From Saturnia japonica (taxonomy: Eukaryota; Arthropoda; Insecta; Lepidoptera; Saturniidae): a DNA stretch of 64,000 bases. The translations under genes were made by a program, and so were the position numbers. The notes below the pieces were generated by a model that saw nothing but the letters and a program-made list of their open reading frames with translations, made no database searches and had not been told where the DNA came from. Position 1 is the first letter of the stretch, and every line of letters begins with the position of its first letter. This document shows positions 23,022 to 34,702 of this stretch, one piece after another. The DNA is taken from positions 4,058,930 to 4,122,929 of the forward strand of contig CM065325.1 of the NCBI GenBank assembly GCA_033032175.1. Direction: 5' to 3'.

Positions 23022-23200
23022 TACTAGCATCAACAGATGCCATTCCTAATGAAATTTTTTAATAATTATTTAAACATTTAACATTTATTTTAAATGATTT
23101 ACCCATGTTTCATCAAAAGAATTAAAAGGTAAATATGCTATTGCCAGGAAAAATATATTTGAGAAATAATATATGAGCAATATTTCATTTCAATTAATAT
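23022..23200 (+). repeat. Two-copy dispersed repeat (partner at 13410)
   Basis: 'TAGCATCAACAGATGCCATT' and 'CCTAATGAAA' on the left and 'TTGAGAAATAATATA' on the right match the order at 13410-13620. The TIR element ends within a few bases of its left end. Confidence 0.45.
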
Positions 23201-23500
23201 CTCATTATATTCTTATTAGGTATGTAATTGTTTAAAATTAACATAATATGAATATAGGCTGGTGTCTGAATATAGGTACAGGATTTGTCTAGTAAGACTG
23301 TTTTAATTAAGTAAAGAAAAACAACACTGTTTGAAAATTGTTTGTATTTTTAACTTCATATTATTTAATATATTCATAATTAGGGCTTACTACTAATCAG
23401 GTATTTCAAACAGAATTGATGACAGTAGGTATTATGTGATTTGTAATCGAAGAATATTAATAATTTATTATTTGTGTTGATATACACATATGACTACATA
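23201..23500. other. AT-rich gap
   Basis: Nothing was recognised. Confidence 0.4.
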
Positions 23501-23850
23501 AGTCGTGACCAGTCGTGTGATTTACATTGGTGGAATACCGATTCGATGCCCCCAGGTTGGATATTTGGCATGTATCAACATTTTCTATGAATACACGTGC
23601 ATTTACTAAATTAAATTGGCAACAACGTCGGCTGACGGTGAAGGAACATATCGTGAGGAAAGCTGAACGCTTAAGGAATGTTCTTGTAGTACCACTACTT
23701 ATGGGAAAAATATAAAACTTGTGGATTTCTTGGCGTTTTAAAATTACTACGTCATGGACTGGCGTGGTGAATAGGTCCCCAAGCCTTCCTACGTAAATAG
23801 AGGCCCTTGCCCAGCAGTAGGAAAATTACAGGCTGGTATTATTATTATTA
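23501..23850 (+). mobile_element. tRNA-derived SINE with ATT tail
   Basis: A degenerate B box 'CCGATTCGATGCCC' is followed by 'GTCGGCTGACGGTGAAGGAA', 'CATCGTGAGGAAAGC'-type sequence, 'TACGTCATGGACTGGCGTGG', 'GCCCTTGCCCAGCAGTAGG' and 'TTACAGGCTG' before an (ATT)n tail. The copy at 50905-51220 has the same order. The frame at 23527-23715 lies within the SINE. Confidence 0.6.
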
Positions 23851-24639
23851 TTTTTATACATACGATGTGTTAGACACTTGTAGTATTCTCTTTCACAAAT
23901 TCACAGCGCACTTTGTAATTTATGTGCAGAACACACAATACACATAATATGAACAAAGAACTTCCAGCGAAGGTCCGCGGCCGCGTGTTAAATGGTGCGG
24001 AACTACTGGCGTTTTATTAGTGCGCTACAGAACTCTGCAACTAGGGTGACAAAGTTTCTCTAACAATAATAGACTTTACACTCACATTTAATTAAACATA
24101 TTTCTAGTTAGATATAGGTACAACACTAATTGTTGTTATTACAATATTTTCTTTTAAGCTCTATATAAAGATAATTTTGGTATAACTGAAAGGGATTAGA
24201 CCTGTTAATCTAAGACCAAGGAATTATTATACGTAGAGGATGATAAATATTATGTTTAGTGTATTACTACTAATATAAATAGAAAGTGAAAAAGAAAGAA
24301 AACATATTTATTTGTTGATCATACAAAACATATTATCCAACAATTTTTTTTATGAAAGGAATTAAACAGATGAAGTAAAATATCACTAAATAAATAACAA
24401 AAGCAGTAATTCACGTGCTACGTGGGAGTAAACTGGTCTCACTCAGTCTTAGCACAATTGATGCACTGAACTGAACTGAGGTAAATCAGCAAATAAAATC
24501 CTAACACAATTTTTTTTATCGATTATTAATTATTCCGAAAAACTCTTTTCTATTATATTGTTCGTTTTTCACTACTCTATGTATGGCATTTGATCAAAAT
24601 CTCAATAGATGTAAAATTGGCTCTTAAGTGCAACTGCTG
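23851..24639. other. AT-rich gap
   Basis: No gene was seen. 'GGTCCGCGGCCGCGTG' near 23971 is a small GC-rich patch. Confidence 0.35.
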
Positions 24640-24815
24640 AAAAACAATATTACACTACCTACGCAGACGTAAACATAGTTTGTGTACAGTTGCTTTTACT
24701 TGATACATATGCATTACAAATAAAAAAGTGTTATGTGTAAGCAGCTAGAAACAATAATATGTTGTCAGATGATGATAAAAGGAACATTAATAAATTTTCA
24801 TACAATTTAGTTTCA
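24640..24815 (+). repeat. Dispersed repeat, inverted partner at 58410
   Basis: 'ACGCAGACGTAAACATAG', 'TTTGTGTACAGTTGC', 'TTACTTGATAC', 'ATATGTTGTCAGATGA' and 'AACATTAATAAATT' correspond in order to the reverse complement of 58410-58590. Identity is moderate, so the copies are old. The class is unknown. Confidence 0.5.
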
Positions 24816-26515
24816 CACATTAGTCGCCAGTGTCTTAGACCGGATCGACATCGTCGTGGTCGATTTGCATAAATATTGACGATGATGACGTCTGCGTCTA
24901 CATGTAATCAACACAGCAAGCAAAAGAAATGTTTTTCATCGACATCCGTCGTTTAAACTGACAGAAAACTGAACAGTGACCAACTGTTACCGGTGTTCAA
25001 AAGTAGCAAGCAGCGACTGTATCCATTTACCGATACTGGACATAGAAACTACGGTATTCTGTGACAGTGTCCTGTGTCAGCAACAAAAATTGTATACGCT
25101 TGCACAGCGCCTTATAGTGTAGTATAATTTATTAATAAGAAAAGTACAAAATATTTATAAATTTTCGAGACGTGTTAACGTATATCGATATGTTAACGTT
25201 ATTAAGTAGATAATAAAGAGAATACAAATATATTATTATTGGAATCTTCAGTTATTAAATTACCTTGTCACCCTAATAGCAAAACACGAACTTTGTTCTC
25301 AGGTACAGAACAAGGGCCGTTAGCACGTGTATTTTTATGAGACGGCATAAAATTTCACTTAACGTAACGCAAGCCAGTCAGTGCCAATTTGGTTCGTTGG
25401 TTTTACTTCATTCCGTATGCGGATCGCGTCGCGTTACTCGCTGTTATGTCGAAATGTGAGCTTTTGTTTTATTAACATCCTATATAACCGTATAATATGT
25501 ACATACATATTTGTTATCACATTACCAAGTAGTATATGTAAATACATTATTGTATCAGAAAGAAAGTACCTTACATAGCATTATTTAGGTAATTAGGTTT
25601 CATGTCTCTAGAATACTCTCTATATGGTTTAGCAACTTTATCATGCAGATCACAGACTTCATTTTAATTTTATCTTCCTGGTCTGGTTAAAACCTTAATT
25701 AATTATATACTTGACTAAATGAGCCACGGTTTCACCTTTATAAAATTTATTCGACCAACTCTGCACCGCGCCCTGTCACTTCCCATACTTGCACAATTAA
25801 ATAGCTTACCAGATTGCTTGACGTTCATCAACATTGCTCCGCTTTTTAAGATCGTAGTATTAAGTTTTACAGCCTTTAACCTTTTTCAATTCATAGGGTA
25901 TAAAATCCAAAGAGACTTTTTTTCATATATGACGTGTAGTTCCAATAGATTAGGGCTTTCAAACAAACAAGCAATCTATTGAGTTTTATAATATATAGCA
26001 TAGGTTGAGAAGTAGATTATGGCCCTCATTTGGTATAAAAATAATGTCCTGGATGCCACGTCCAGAAATAATATTGAAAATTCAGATTATAGCAGCTTTT
26101 TAAACGCACAAGTTGAACTCTAAAGAATTAAATGCATATTTAGTACTTTGTTTAGTATTTAGTTATTAGTCAAATCGTTTGTACAAACAAATTAAACGCT
26201 ACATTGCTCTATAATGTCGTTAGCAATCTAGTTTGTATTTATTTTGTTATTTATAATTATGAATTAGCAACAATTTAATTACCTTAATTAAGCCTCAATT
26301 ATAATTCTACTGCAAAAAACTAAAAAGGTATTTTGTATTGTAGAAGATTTATTTTAATTTATTTATTTTATAAGAATTTCACGGCATAATCGAAGTCATT
26401 TAAAAAATATTAATAATAATATAGGTACCTAATTTCAAAGTGACAATTACGAACTAATACGTATTACATTTCATAAAACGATAAACTGTGTATGTTTGTA
26501 TGTATTTGTTTATTG
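24816..26515. other. Gap, partly complex sequence
   Basis: 24840-25100 and 25260-25450 are of higher complexity and not repeated. Frames at 25381 (65 codons) and 25719 (87 codons) have no domain I recognise and contain hydrophobic, AT-driven composition, so I do not call them genes. Confidence 0.35.
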
Positions 26516-27032
26516 TCTATACAATTAATAAAATTGAAGTGTCTGTTTGTAATGACAAAATAACAGTATTTTACTAAATGCATATGAAAGTAGGTATATA
26601 CGATACCTATGACATGAAGCCCATTTTTAAAATTATTGTCTGCCTGTCTGTTTGTTCCGGGTAAACTCCGAAACGGGTTTGCCGGGACTTACACTGATAT
26701 ATAGCTGATGATATAGGGAGTAACTTAGACTATTTTTATTTTAGAAAAAGAATAAGGATCCCGCAAAAATAAAAAAAACTGGTCATGGTGAATCAATTCG
26801 GGCGCTTAAATGGGTTATGCTGAGTAAATCCTATGATATATATATAAATTAATGTAGTACATAATTATAGGCATTAAAAAGACCTACAAAAAGTCTGGGA
26901 AAGTATACATCTATCTTCTAAGAAACACCCAAAATGAGCATTTTTGTCTTTAAAATAGCCGGGAGCGGGGAGCAAGATTCGCATGGGCATTCCGTAGTCC
27001 ACGTGAGCGACACCACAGTTACAGATAGCTAG
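26516..27032 (+). mobile_element. Helitron-like non-autonomous element, full length, copy A
   Basis: It starts TCTATACAATTAATAAAATT and ends GATAGCTAG before T (CTAG at 27029-27032). Internal blocks 'CTGTCTGTTTGTTCCGGGTA', 'AACTGGTCATGGTGAATCAA' and 'GTAGTCCACGTGAGCG' are shared in order with 33048-33495. TC...CTAG ends, lack of inverted repeats and lack of target duplication fit Helitrons. The 3' hairpin is decayed in this copy. Confidence 0.6.
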
Positions 27033-28545
27033 TTTAAGAATAATGTTTCATATATAATTGTGTGCATGCAGGCGTGCGTGTGGGTGTTGGTCATGTTAAT
27101 TATGTAACCATTTCACATAAATTTATTACATTATTTACATTTTCTAAATGTTTATAGTTTCAAGTTTTGGTTATATGCGATAACTGTTTTAAAATGTTGA
27201 AACTGCGTTAATTGTAACTATAAGTGGTTACTTCTATCTTTATTTGAACAAAACCATTTGTTTTGCAATAGTTGTGGGAATCAGAACAAATATTCACGGA
27301 TCCAATATCGATCCCTTAAAGGTTAAGTTAAGTATAAGGAAACTGTTCGCGGATATAAATTCAGGCTGTGTCTACAGGTAGCTTTGAAATCACGCCACAC
27401 GGGCGCGTACTGGATGAAATATTTAAGACCCACCAAATCCTTTCGCAGTTGCTCTCGTTTGAGTTTAACAGATTTTTCCTGGATATGAATGTACATTTTT
27501 GTAAATTAGGTGAAGCCATGTTTAATTTTTTTTTATTTCAGTTACTGTCATAATAATATTTTTTTAATTATAATTTAGATCTTACACTGTTTAAATGGTT
27601 CCGAGGAATTATCTATTTAGGCTGTTGAGATGGCATAAATAAGTGAATAAGAAAATAAAAATAGTTATTATAAATATAAGTGTATTTGAGATAATTGAGA
27701 TTATTAGTAAGTTAACTCATTCGTCCTTAAGCAGCTGTAAGTTTAATAATAATAATAATATTTATTTTACATTTATCATAACTTAAAAATTTTGCTTATT
27801 GAAAATATTTTACTGTTCAATTCAATGCTGGTAATAAACATAGTTTAGAAATTGTTATGACTCAAAATTAGTGATATAATAACGGAAAATGGCTCCAAGA
27901 GAGATATCTCTTATTACTTCCCTGTAAATCTGCTATGAAATCACGTCCCTACCATCAAGTTGAGACCAAAGGAACAAACTCCTTTATTTATTATTTGACA
28001 AATCTTGTAATTAAACTCGATCTCTTTTTAAATGACCGCCCAAACTGGGGATTTCGTTTTATTCGAAGAAATTGTAAATTGTTTTAGCTGTCGTAAGAAA
28101 TTGTGTTTGGATTTATGATTCGTTCCCTTTTATATTTCGTAACAACAGTTTTATTGTACAATTTTCTTTTTGAACCTACTTTTTGGTCTTTAGGCCACAG
28201 GAAAGAATATAAGTTTTGCTGTGAATGACCTAGTTTGAAATAAATTGGCACGTGTTCAAATTCCAGGCTGTGTCATTTCTTTATTTATTACTAGCTTTTG
28301 CCTATAACTTCGTTCCCGTTGGCTTCAAATTGAAATGACTCGTCCGCTCTCTATTTTACAAATTATGTAATAATTTAAAACCCTTTACAGGCATGCGCAC
28401 AACTCACGACATTGCGGTCGGATGAATGGTGTAAGGATACGTATAGGACAAACAAACAACGAATCAATTATTTTTAATATGATTAAGTATAAACTTATGA
28501 ACATAAGGATAAAATGAAATGTTTTCTGCAGATCTACAAATCTAA
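27033..28545. other. AT-rich gap
   Basis: An (AAT)n microsatellite lies at about 27746-27763. 27980-28180 is slightly more complex and unrepeated. No gene was seen. Confidence 0.35.
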
Positions 28546-28849
28546 GGCTGCGTATCCACGACAGATGTGCGAGATAGCTAGGCGATGTGACGGACGCGTA
28601 GCGGTCCAGTAGCTCTAGTTCTCCACACCGTTTTGCTTCACATCTCTGACACACATTCATCGCTCGCATCCCTCGTATACATTCCTGGCTAATATCTCAC
28701 GCTTTTTGTATGTATAGATACTTAGGCTCCGCTAGCCCTTTTCCACCAGAGCTGCGTTAAGCGAGCTTAGGAAAATGAAGTAATCCTATTGGTGAATTTC
28801 CATCGCGCACGGCCTAGCTACTTCGCACATCTTTGGCGGATACGCAGCC
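28546..28849. mobile_element. Harbinger-like MITE
   Basis: The left arm begins GGCTGCGTATCCACGACAGA and the right arm, read inverted, begins GGCTGCGTATCCGCCAAAGA. The arms are 38 bp with five mismatches by my count. TAA flanks it at 28543-28545 and 28850-28852. A 3-bp TAA duplication with GG-starting inverted repeats fits PIF/Harbinger. At 304 bp it cannot encode a transposase; the minus-strand frame at 28385-28669 overlaps its edge and is not a gene. Confidence 0.7.
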
Positions 28850-28852
28850 TAA

Positions 28853-30157
28853 AGATAACAATCATTTGATAACCGATCCAAAATTAATATCGTTATCAAT
28901 GCATTTTATTACCAAAGTGCATAGTGAGTAAATTGTGTATAAATTCATACTTTCAAATGCTTCATACACATACATTTAGGTCGCATTTATATTAATTTAC
29001 CTTTATCGTGTATGAACACAAACACCTAAATAGTAATATATGTGAATTCTAATCTTACGTTTGAGAAAGTGCACTCGAAACTTTTCTCATAAGGACCTCA
29101 TGATATGTTTTGATATTTCTTCGATAACAAGGAAAGTTTTGTCACTCCATAGGCGTCGAGACTATATGGCGCTTCGATTGTTGGTTGTTTGCGAAAAACC
29201 GTTTACCTCATTTATTTTGATCAATGAATGGATTACTTTATTTTATTTTAATATTTTAGATTTAGGAAAAGGTAAAAGAGGAGATTAAAATAAATGTGTT
29301 ACCATTTTATGTATTAGAATCAGAGGTTTAAGTGTTTCTCTGTCATTAGTCTTCAAGTAAAAGAACTGTAAGTACGTTAAGTAAGACTTAAATACATAAT
29401 TACATAACAGCTAATCTAAGATTAATTTACGTTCATTTTTTATGCGTCGTTTATAGCGGTCAAATCACGTCGTGCCTATGCTTAAGAAAGTTTCACAAGA
29501 TTTTTCAAATAATTGTTTACATAATTTATTTGCTACTTTCGCCTGAAGCTTATTGGCATTTGTTAAATCTAACAAAACACAATTTTTACAAGTATTTCAG
29601 ACCCTGTAGTTTTTAATCTATAGGGAATAAATGAAAAGAGGATTATAAAAATATTATATAACTAAATAATGTTTTAAAATAATAATTACGATTATTTAAA
29701 AAAAAGGCTGGTTGCAGAAACAACTGTTAATCAGTTCCTGGTGAAAGTAGAAAATATTTTTTTTAAATTAATTATTTACGACAAATTTTCGCAAAGGTAA
29801 CGCCTTCGTCAAACAAATAACTTTTTTCAAGTAGGTAAAATTTATTAAACATAATACACCACTGGTTAGATATTCCTTGGTGATAACCAACTTTCATCAC
29901 AACATATGTATTTTTTACACTTACAATTAATTGAAAGTATTGACGCTGCAAGCACAACAACAACAACTACGACTACCGATGGATTGCAAATCTCGTTGGT
30001 GCTCGCTCTTTTGAATAATACTGTGCTAACAATCAGGGGCAGTGACGTCATTTAGGCGTGCTAACAAAGAACAGCTTAATTTTGAAAAAGAAAAACGATG
30101 GCACTGACTTGACGTTAGAAAGAGACCTCTCTTTCTAACAGGGTACAGATAAACTTC
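28853..30157. other. AT-rich gap
   Basis: Nothing was recognised. The frame at 29061-29288 (75 codons) has no recognisable domain. Confidence 0.35.
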
Positions 30158-30395
30158 TTTGGATGTTTCTCTATACTTGGGGCAGTCCGACTGGTGAAAT
30201 ACCTCCAATCTAAAGAAGATCGCAGCCAAATATCCTAGTGTTGTGTTCCTGCGATGTGAAGGGTTTCTAGAGGTCCTTTGATTAGAGGGTTTCAAGGTCG
30301 GCATCATATTACTAATTCCTATGGTATTACAAGCGTCCATAGGCTGCGGTAGCCGCTTACCACCAGGTGGGCTGTACGCTTGTTTGCTATAAGAA
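30158..30395 (+). mobile_element. Non-LTR retroposon tail (GCTTGTTTGCC family)
   Basis: 'CTATACTTGGGGCAGTCCGA', 'GTGAAATACCTCCAATC', 'GAAGATCGCAGCCAAATATC', 'CTAGTGTTGTGTTCCTGCG', 'ACAAGCGTCCATAGGCTGCG' and 'GTACGCTTGTTTGC' give the clearest version of this family in the window. The minus-strand frame of 104 codons (30026-30340) is antisense to the repeat. Confidence 0.65.
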
Positions 30396-30689
30396 TGCCA
30401 ATTTAATTTTTAGCAGTAGACGGAGTTATGATATTGATGATGGAAAGGTTAATTGACTAACTACGTGTAAAGTTAGTCAAATGTACGTTAGTTAATTAGC
30501 CTTTCCACTGACGACTTAATGATGAATGTGATGAGTATGCACTAAAGAATGTTTTTTTTTCTACTTAGTTTACAATACAACAATTTTAATTCATCAAATT
30601 GTGTTGATAACAAAACACAGCCCTATGCGACTACGGTCACACCCAAACCAGGGCACATCTCTTATCGTGTCCCTATGTGGCCCTATTAC
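30396..30689. other. AT-rich spacer
   Basis: Nothing was recognised. Confidence 0.4.
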
Positions 30690-30960
30690 GCCACATTTGC
30701 TGAATCGTGGCTTGGTTGGTAGAATGTACGGTCATCGCATCGACCGACGTGAGTTCGAATCCCTGCAATGAGCCTGAACTTTCGGTGAAATTAAAAACTT
30801 TGTGGTGAAACCATAGTATAGTGGTAGGGTATATTTTAATACCGGCTTGGCTAGCTACAACCCTCATGTTGGAAAATTGTCACCAAACACCTATAGATAT
30901 ACTCCGGTAGCTGTACTTGATAGCCAGTTTCCCAACTGGGCCTCGCCTGTAGTTTATATT
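30690..30960 (+). mobile_element. tRNA-derived SINE with clear A and B boxes
   Basis: 'CGTGGCTTGGTTGGTAGAAT' fits the A box and 'GTGAGTTCGAATCCC' an almost canonical B box (about 30749-30763), with spacing suited to a Pol III internal promoter. The body continues 'CCTGAACTTTCGGTGAAATT', 'GGCTTGGCTAGCTACAA' and 'ACTCCGGTAGCTG', which matches reversed blocks at 54955-55260. It is the best preserved SINE head in the window. Confidence 0.65.
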
Positions 30961-31065
30961 ACATATAATTCTTTAACTATAGCATCCATTTACTTTATGA
31001 TTCGTGTTAAATTTTATGTCGTGTCCTGGGACATCCGGTACTAACGAAGATCCCTTCGCTATATT

Positions 31066-31145
31066 ATAATATGTGATGACCAGACTTGTATGCACTCTGT
31101 CGCAAGTATGTGCAGTGGGAGTGGTCCATGGTTCGAGTAGATTAA
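31066..31145 (+). repeat. SINE fragment
   Basis: 'GATGACCAGACTTGTATGC' resembles 21684-21702, and 'CATGGTTCGAGTAG' at about 31127 is B-box-like. It is too short to bound. Confidence 0.3.
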
Positions 31146-31164
31146 ATATTAATAACAAGACAAT

Positions 31165-31385
31165 TTCTAACAAAAAAGAAAACTAACTTAAATGATTTTG
31201 AGATATTTCCTGCCGTATCTTCGAAGTCCAAGGAACAATGCCAATGAAATTAAAAAGGGACCATACTTTACAATGAAAAAAGAATCAACTAAATCGGTTC
31301 ATAAACAATGAAGCTATAGCTGAACTTCCTAAAAAAACACAATCGAATTGAGAAGTCGAAGTCTTTTTTTAAGTCAGTTAAAAAT
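31165..31385 (-). repeat. Family P dispersed repeat, copy 3
   Basis: Reversed family P blocks: 'GTATCTTCGAAGTCC', 'CCAATGAAATTAAAAAGGGA', 'AATCGGTTCATAAACAATG' and 'CACAATCGAATTGAGAAG'. The copy is full length apart from small deletions. Confidence 0.6.
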
Positions 31386-32227
31386 ATAAACAAAAACAAA
31401 AAAAGTTTATAAAATAATTCCGAATCAACTAACCACTCGTACTACACATACAAAAGTGTAATAATTTTGAAAATCATATGTATGTATGTATGTGTTGTTG
31501 TTTTTTGTGTCAGTCTGGTAGGACACTTTTTTAGCTTTCTTAGCTTCTATCTTGCGATAAGTAACTTCATTGGAATAAAACCTATCTGTAGCTTTTTTAA
31601 ACGCTGAAAAGGTGGCCGAAAATTTAAAATAAGTAATTATCAACACGAAAGAAGAAGAATAATGTAATTGAACATATCAAACTTATGTGATTTGCATGAA
31701 TACGTCTAGTATATACTGTTTGTTGACGTCAATACTGCGAAGCTATCTGAGCGTGCAGTTAAATACGCATTCGTCTGAAATTTTCACTTTGATCTTTTAC
31801 GATTAGATGAATTTACTACCTGAATACTAATAATAGGCAAACTGATCTTATTATGATTTTATTTATGAATAATAAAAACCGTTTAATAAACCATGGAGCA
31901 ACCAACATGGAGCTAACTATCAGAGATTATATAATTCTATTTGTAAACGTATTGAATGAAGTTAATACTACTTGCTTTTTCAAATATAATATTTTTCAAA
32001 AAAAGTTATGTGTTCCATGAAGGAACCTTGGGTTTCAAATAAGTAATGTTATTATTTTGTAAGTTTTAGAAAGGCTGTGGTTCTAATGTTTATAATAATG
32101 GCTACAGCCAGCGTAATCTGTTACTTATGTTATGTTTATATTCCGGAGCGTCAGTTTTTTTAAGTGTTTAATTTATATAAAAAGTGTGAGTAAATAAATA
32201 GTCACTAAAAGAAGGCGGTGAATATAA
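31386..32227. other. AT-rich gap
   Basis: A short (GTAT)n run lies at about 31477-31496. No gene was seen. Confidence 0.35.
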
Positions 32228-32263
32228 AATAGTCAGTAAAAGAAGAGTCTTTTACTGACTATT
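32228..32263. repeat. Perfect hairpin, 16-bp arms, 4-base loop
   Basis: AATAGTCAGTAAAAGA (32228-32243) is followed by AGAG and then the exact complement TCTTTTACTGACTATT. A related 'AATAGTCACTAAAAGAAG' lies just upstream at about 32196, so the left arm is present twice as a direct repeat. Its function is unknown. Confidence 0.75.
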
Positions 32264-32337
32264 TATTCACTTGCACTTCAAATATTTTTTGAAGAGTATA
32301 CAAAAATGAAAGATCCGTACCCAGCATATATATAATA

Positions 32338-32432
32338 CTAGCTGGTGCCCGCGACTTCGTTTGCGCAGGATTAGTATTTCGAGTAGCTTATCCATCCACA
32401 CAAACTTTCGCGTTTATAATATTAGTAGGATA
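32338..32432 (-). mobile_element. Short Helitron-like derivative, reversed
   Basis: 'CTAGCTGGTGCCCGCGACTT' on the left is a reversed CTAG-type 3' end. 'TTTATAATATTAGTAGGATA' on the right is a reversed 5' end. Only about 95 bp lie between, so it is a deletion derivative or a join of two ends. Confidence 0.45.
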
Positions 32433-32855
32433 AGGATCAATTTGTTACTATGTACCAAATGTGCATTAGAAATAAATTATGAATTTTTATTGTATTTATG
32501 GTTCACTATTTTTTGTGCTAATGGCATACATATAAAGGACAGATATATGCTATCGCGAACTTTTTTGTATGACTATTTTAGATACACATTTCCATTGTAC
32601 ATTATGTACGTGTAACTCTAACAGTTTTTGCAGCGCACGTCAGAATAGCTCCAGCATAGCTAATACTTGACACTTATCGTTATATTTTAGACAATTCACA
32701 CAATATCTTTATAAATTATACCCTATGTTTTATTCTGACGTATAACCTATATTATTGTAAAGTTTCATTAAAATCCATTCAATAATTTTTGTGTGAAAGA
32801 ATAACAAACATCCATCCATATACATAAACTTTCGCATTTATAATATTAGTAGGAT
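32433..32855 (-). mobile_element. Dispersed repeat ending in ATAATATTAGTAGGATA, reversed
   Basis: 'GCTATCGCGAACTTTTTTGT', 'AAAGTTTCATTAAAATCC', 'AACAAACATCCATCCATA' and 'TTTATAATATTAGTAGGATA' are a familiar lepidopteran combination, variously classed as a Helitron or an RTE-derived repeat. The right end repeats that at 32413-32432. The frame at 32361-32615 runs through the repeat. Confidence 0.45.
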
Positions 32856-33047
32856 ATACTTAACAATAATAATATTAACCTGGAAACATCTCACTGCTGG
32901 GCATAGACACGGATTTTGTCATCACCCCTGCCCACGGCGTATCGGCAATTTAGAACAGTGATAAATCTATAGTTTTGTATTTTTCCCGCTGTTGAGAACG
33001 TTCCTGAAGGCGGCCAGACTTCTTCACGATAAAAACTTGTTGGTACA

Positions 33048-33495
33048 TCTATACAATTAGTACAATTGAATTGTCTGTTTGTAATGTCAAAATAACTTTT
33101 TACTAAATGCATATGAAAGTATACACGATACCTATTTAAATAAAAACAATTTTAAAAATGTTTGTCTATCTGTCTGTTTGTTCCGAGTAATCTCCGAAAC
33201 AGTTTTGGACCAATTTGACGGGACTTTCACTGGCAGGCGGCTGATATTATATGGAGTAATTTAGGATACTTTTATTTTAGAGAAAATATTAGGGTTTCGC
33301 GCAATTAAAAATAACTGGTCATGATGAATCAATTAAGGCGCTTAAATGGCTTACGCCGAGTACACCATAATCGATATATCAAATGAATGTACTACATAAT
33401 TGTAGATATTTAAAGAAACCTGCAAAAGAGTCAGCGGCAGCGTCCGATCGACGGCATTCTGTAGTCCACGTGAGCGCAGCCGCGGGCACAGCTAG
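33048..33495 (+). mobile_element. Helitron-like non-autonomous element, full length, copy B
   Basis: TCTATACAATTAGTACAATT at the start and GCGCAGCCGCGGGCACAG then CTAG (33492-33495) at the end. It sits between A and T, the usual Helitron target. The CCGCGG palindrome before the end can form the expected 3' hairpin. It is co-linear with 26516-27032. Confidence 0.65.
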
Positions 33496-33813
33496 TATAT
33501 AATATTATTTATTTAAGTTATTCGGTTTTCATTCACAGTCCGTGTGTTTATCATGCCCAAATACCGATTTAATTAAATTTGAAAATTAAGCTTGAAGCCG
33601 ACGACATGGCGCTGTCAAATTGTGCTAGATTAATTTTGATTCATTTTGTGTTGCTTCCACCTGTTCTCAATTTAATTACGTCGGAGTTCCCTTGATAAGT
33701 AGCTATCTCATTTCACATGATTCACTTGAAATATCTAATTAAATTCTTTATATAGATGGGTAAATAAGAAACTCTGTAATAGAATTCATCGTTTATTTAC
33801 CTGTAATATTGAA
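33496..33813. other. Gap with homeodomain-type words
   Basis: 33530-33740 is not repeated and carries several ATTA/TAAT cores ('TTTAATTAAATT', 'AGATTAATTTTGATTC'). A regulatory role is only a guess. Confidence 0.3.
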
Positions 33814-33879
33814 ATGGACGTTCATACTATATTCAATTTAATTTCTGCCATTATTCCCAAATTTTTTTTTTCATATTAT

Positions 33880-34005
33880 ATTTTTGACTTTATAAAGTCA
33901 CAACGACTTCGATGGCTCGGTTACTTTGAAAAAATGACAGAAGACCAAACTGCGAAAACACGTAAGACTGAAAAAATTTTGTATGGGATGGGGTGGATGG
34001 TGTGA
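33880..34005 (+). pseudogene. LINE reverse-transcriptase C-terminal fragment
   Basis: Within the frame at 33814-34005 the residues KSQRLRWLGYFEKMTEDQT match the 'RRLRWLGHxERM' motif found after the reverse transcriptase domain in many insect LINEs. Upstream residues are hydrophobic and unrelated, so only about 35 codons are LINE-derived. The rest of the element is gone. A dispersed repeat begins at once downstream (34020) and may be the 3' UTR of the same element. The clade is not determined. Confidence 0.55.
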
Positions 34006-34019
34006 GTGGTGGTGGTGGA

Positions 34020-34215
34020 ATGAGTCACGTTGTAATGTTCCGGTTAGAATAGTGTGGTTGGTAACACTCACTGGTACACGAGGCATTCCAAGTCAGTTCT
34101 CGAGAATAGCATCCTGACTGACTTCAGTTAGCCGGAGTCTTAAGGTTAGTTATAAATAACCATAGGCTGCAATGACCACTTCAGTGGATTTTTATTTACT
34201 ACTTCACCACATAAA
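34020..34215 (+). repeat. Dispersed repeat (partner at 21290)
   Basis: It is co-linear with 21290-21480; the shared blocks are described there. Its position right after a LINE coding fragment suggests a LINE 3' UTR. Confidence 0.5.
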
Positions 34216-34489
34216 AAAGAAAAGTATTAATGTTTTGTGTAGAGATAATAGTGTATTTTGGTTTCGGATTAAGATAGTTTGAGTTACAGCGCTGCCAAAG
34301 TTAGTAATTTAATGTAATGTAATTATTTTTCTACAGATACGAATTTGAATACGCATCTTAAGACTTTGGAGATAATGAAGTTTAATATTGTTATATAGGC
34401 TATAATGATGATGAATAAAATGCTCATAAATCGAAAGTTTCAGAAACACAATATGCTGCATTTTTTCAACTTTCCTTCCTACGAAAACA

Positions 34490-34702
34490 GCACCATGGTT
34501 TAGTTGGTGAAGCAATGCTGTCTTAGAGGTATTGTGTACTGCCACCGCATCGATGTCATGGCGGTAGGGTAATTTTTATACCTGCCTGGCTAGCAGTGCG
34601 GTGTTCCGGTAGCTGCTATTGAAAGCTAGTCCTTCCACTAGGCTTCGCGTCTTATCATCTTGGGCGACATCGTCACTTGGTTTTCAGATCACATAAGTTC
34701 AC
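34490..34702 (+). mobile_element. SINE (CCACTAGGCTTCGCG family)
   Basis: 'ACCATGGTTTAGTTGGTGAA' is an A-box-like head. The body has 'GGCGGTAGGGTAATTTTTAT', 'TGCCTGGCTAGCAG', 'GTTCCGGTAGCTGC', 'CCACTAGGCTTCGCGTCTTA' and 'CATCGTCACTTGG'. The B-box region is altered. Confidence 0.6.

Noticed and set aside
23964..24000. CpG-island promoter at the 'GGTCCGCGGCCGCGTG' patch
   Set aside because: The patch is too short and has no core promoter motif or downstream frame.
30026..30340. 104-codon minus-strand frame
   Set aside because: It is antisense to a retroposon tail that is repeated elsewhere without a conserved frame.
30695..30770. Possible tRNA gene with a good B box
   Set aside because: It continues into a repeat body found four more times, so it is a SINE head.
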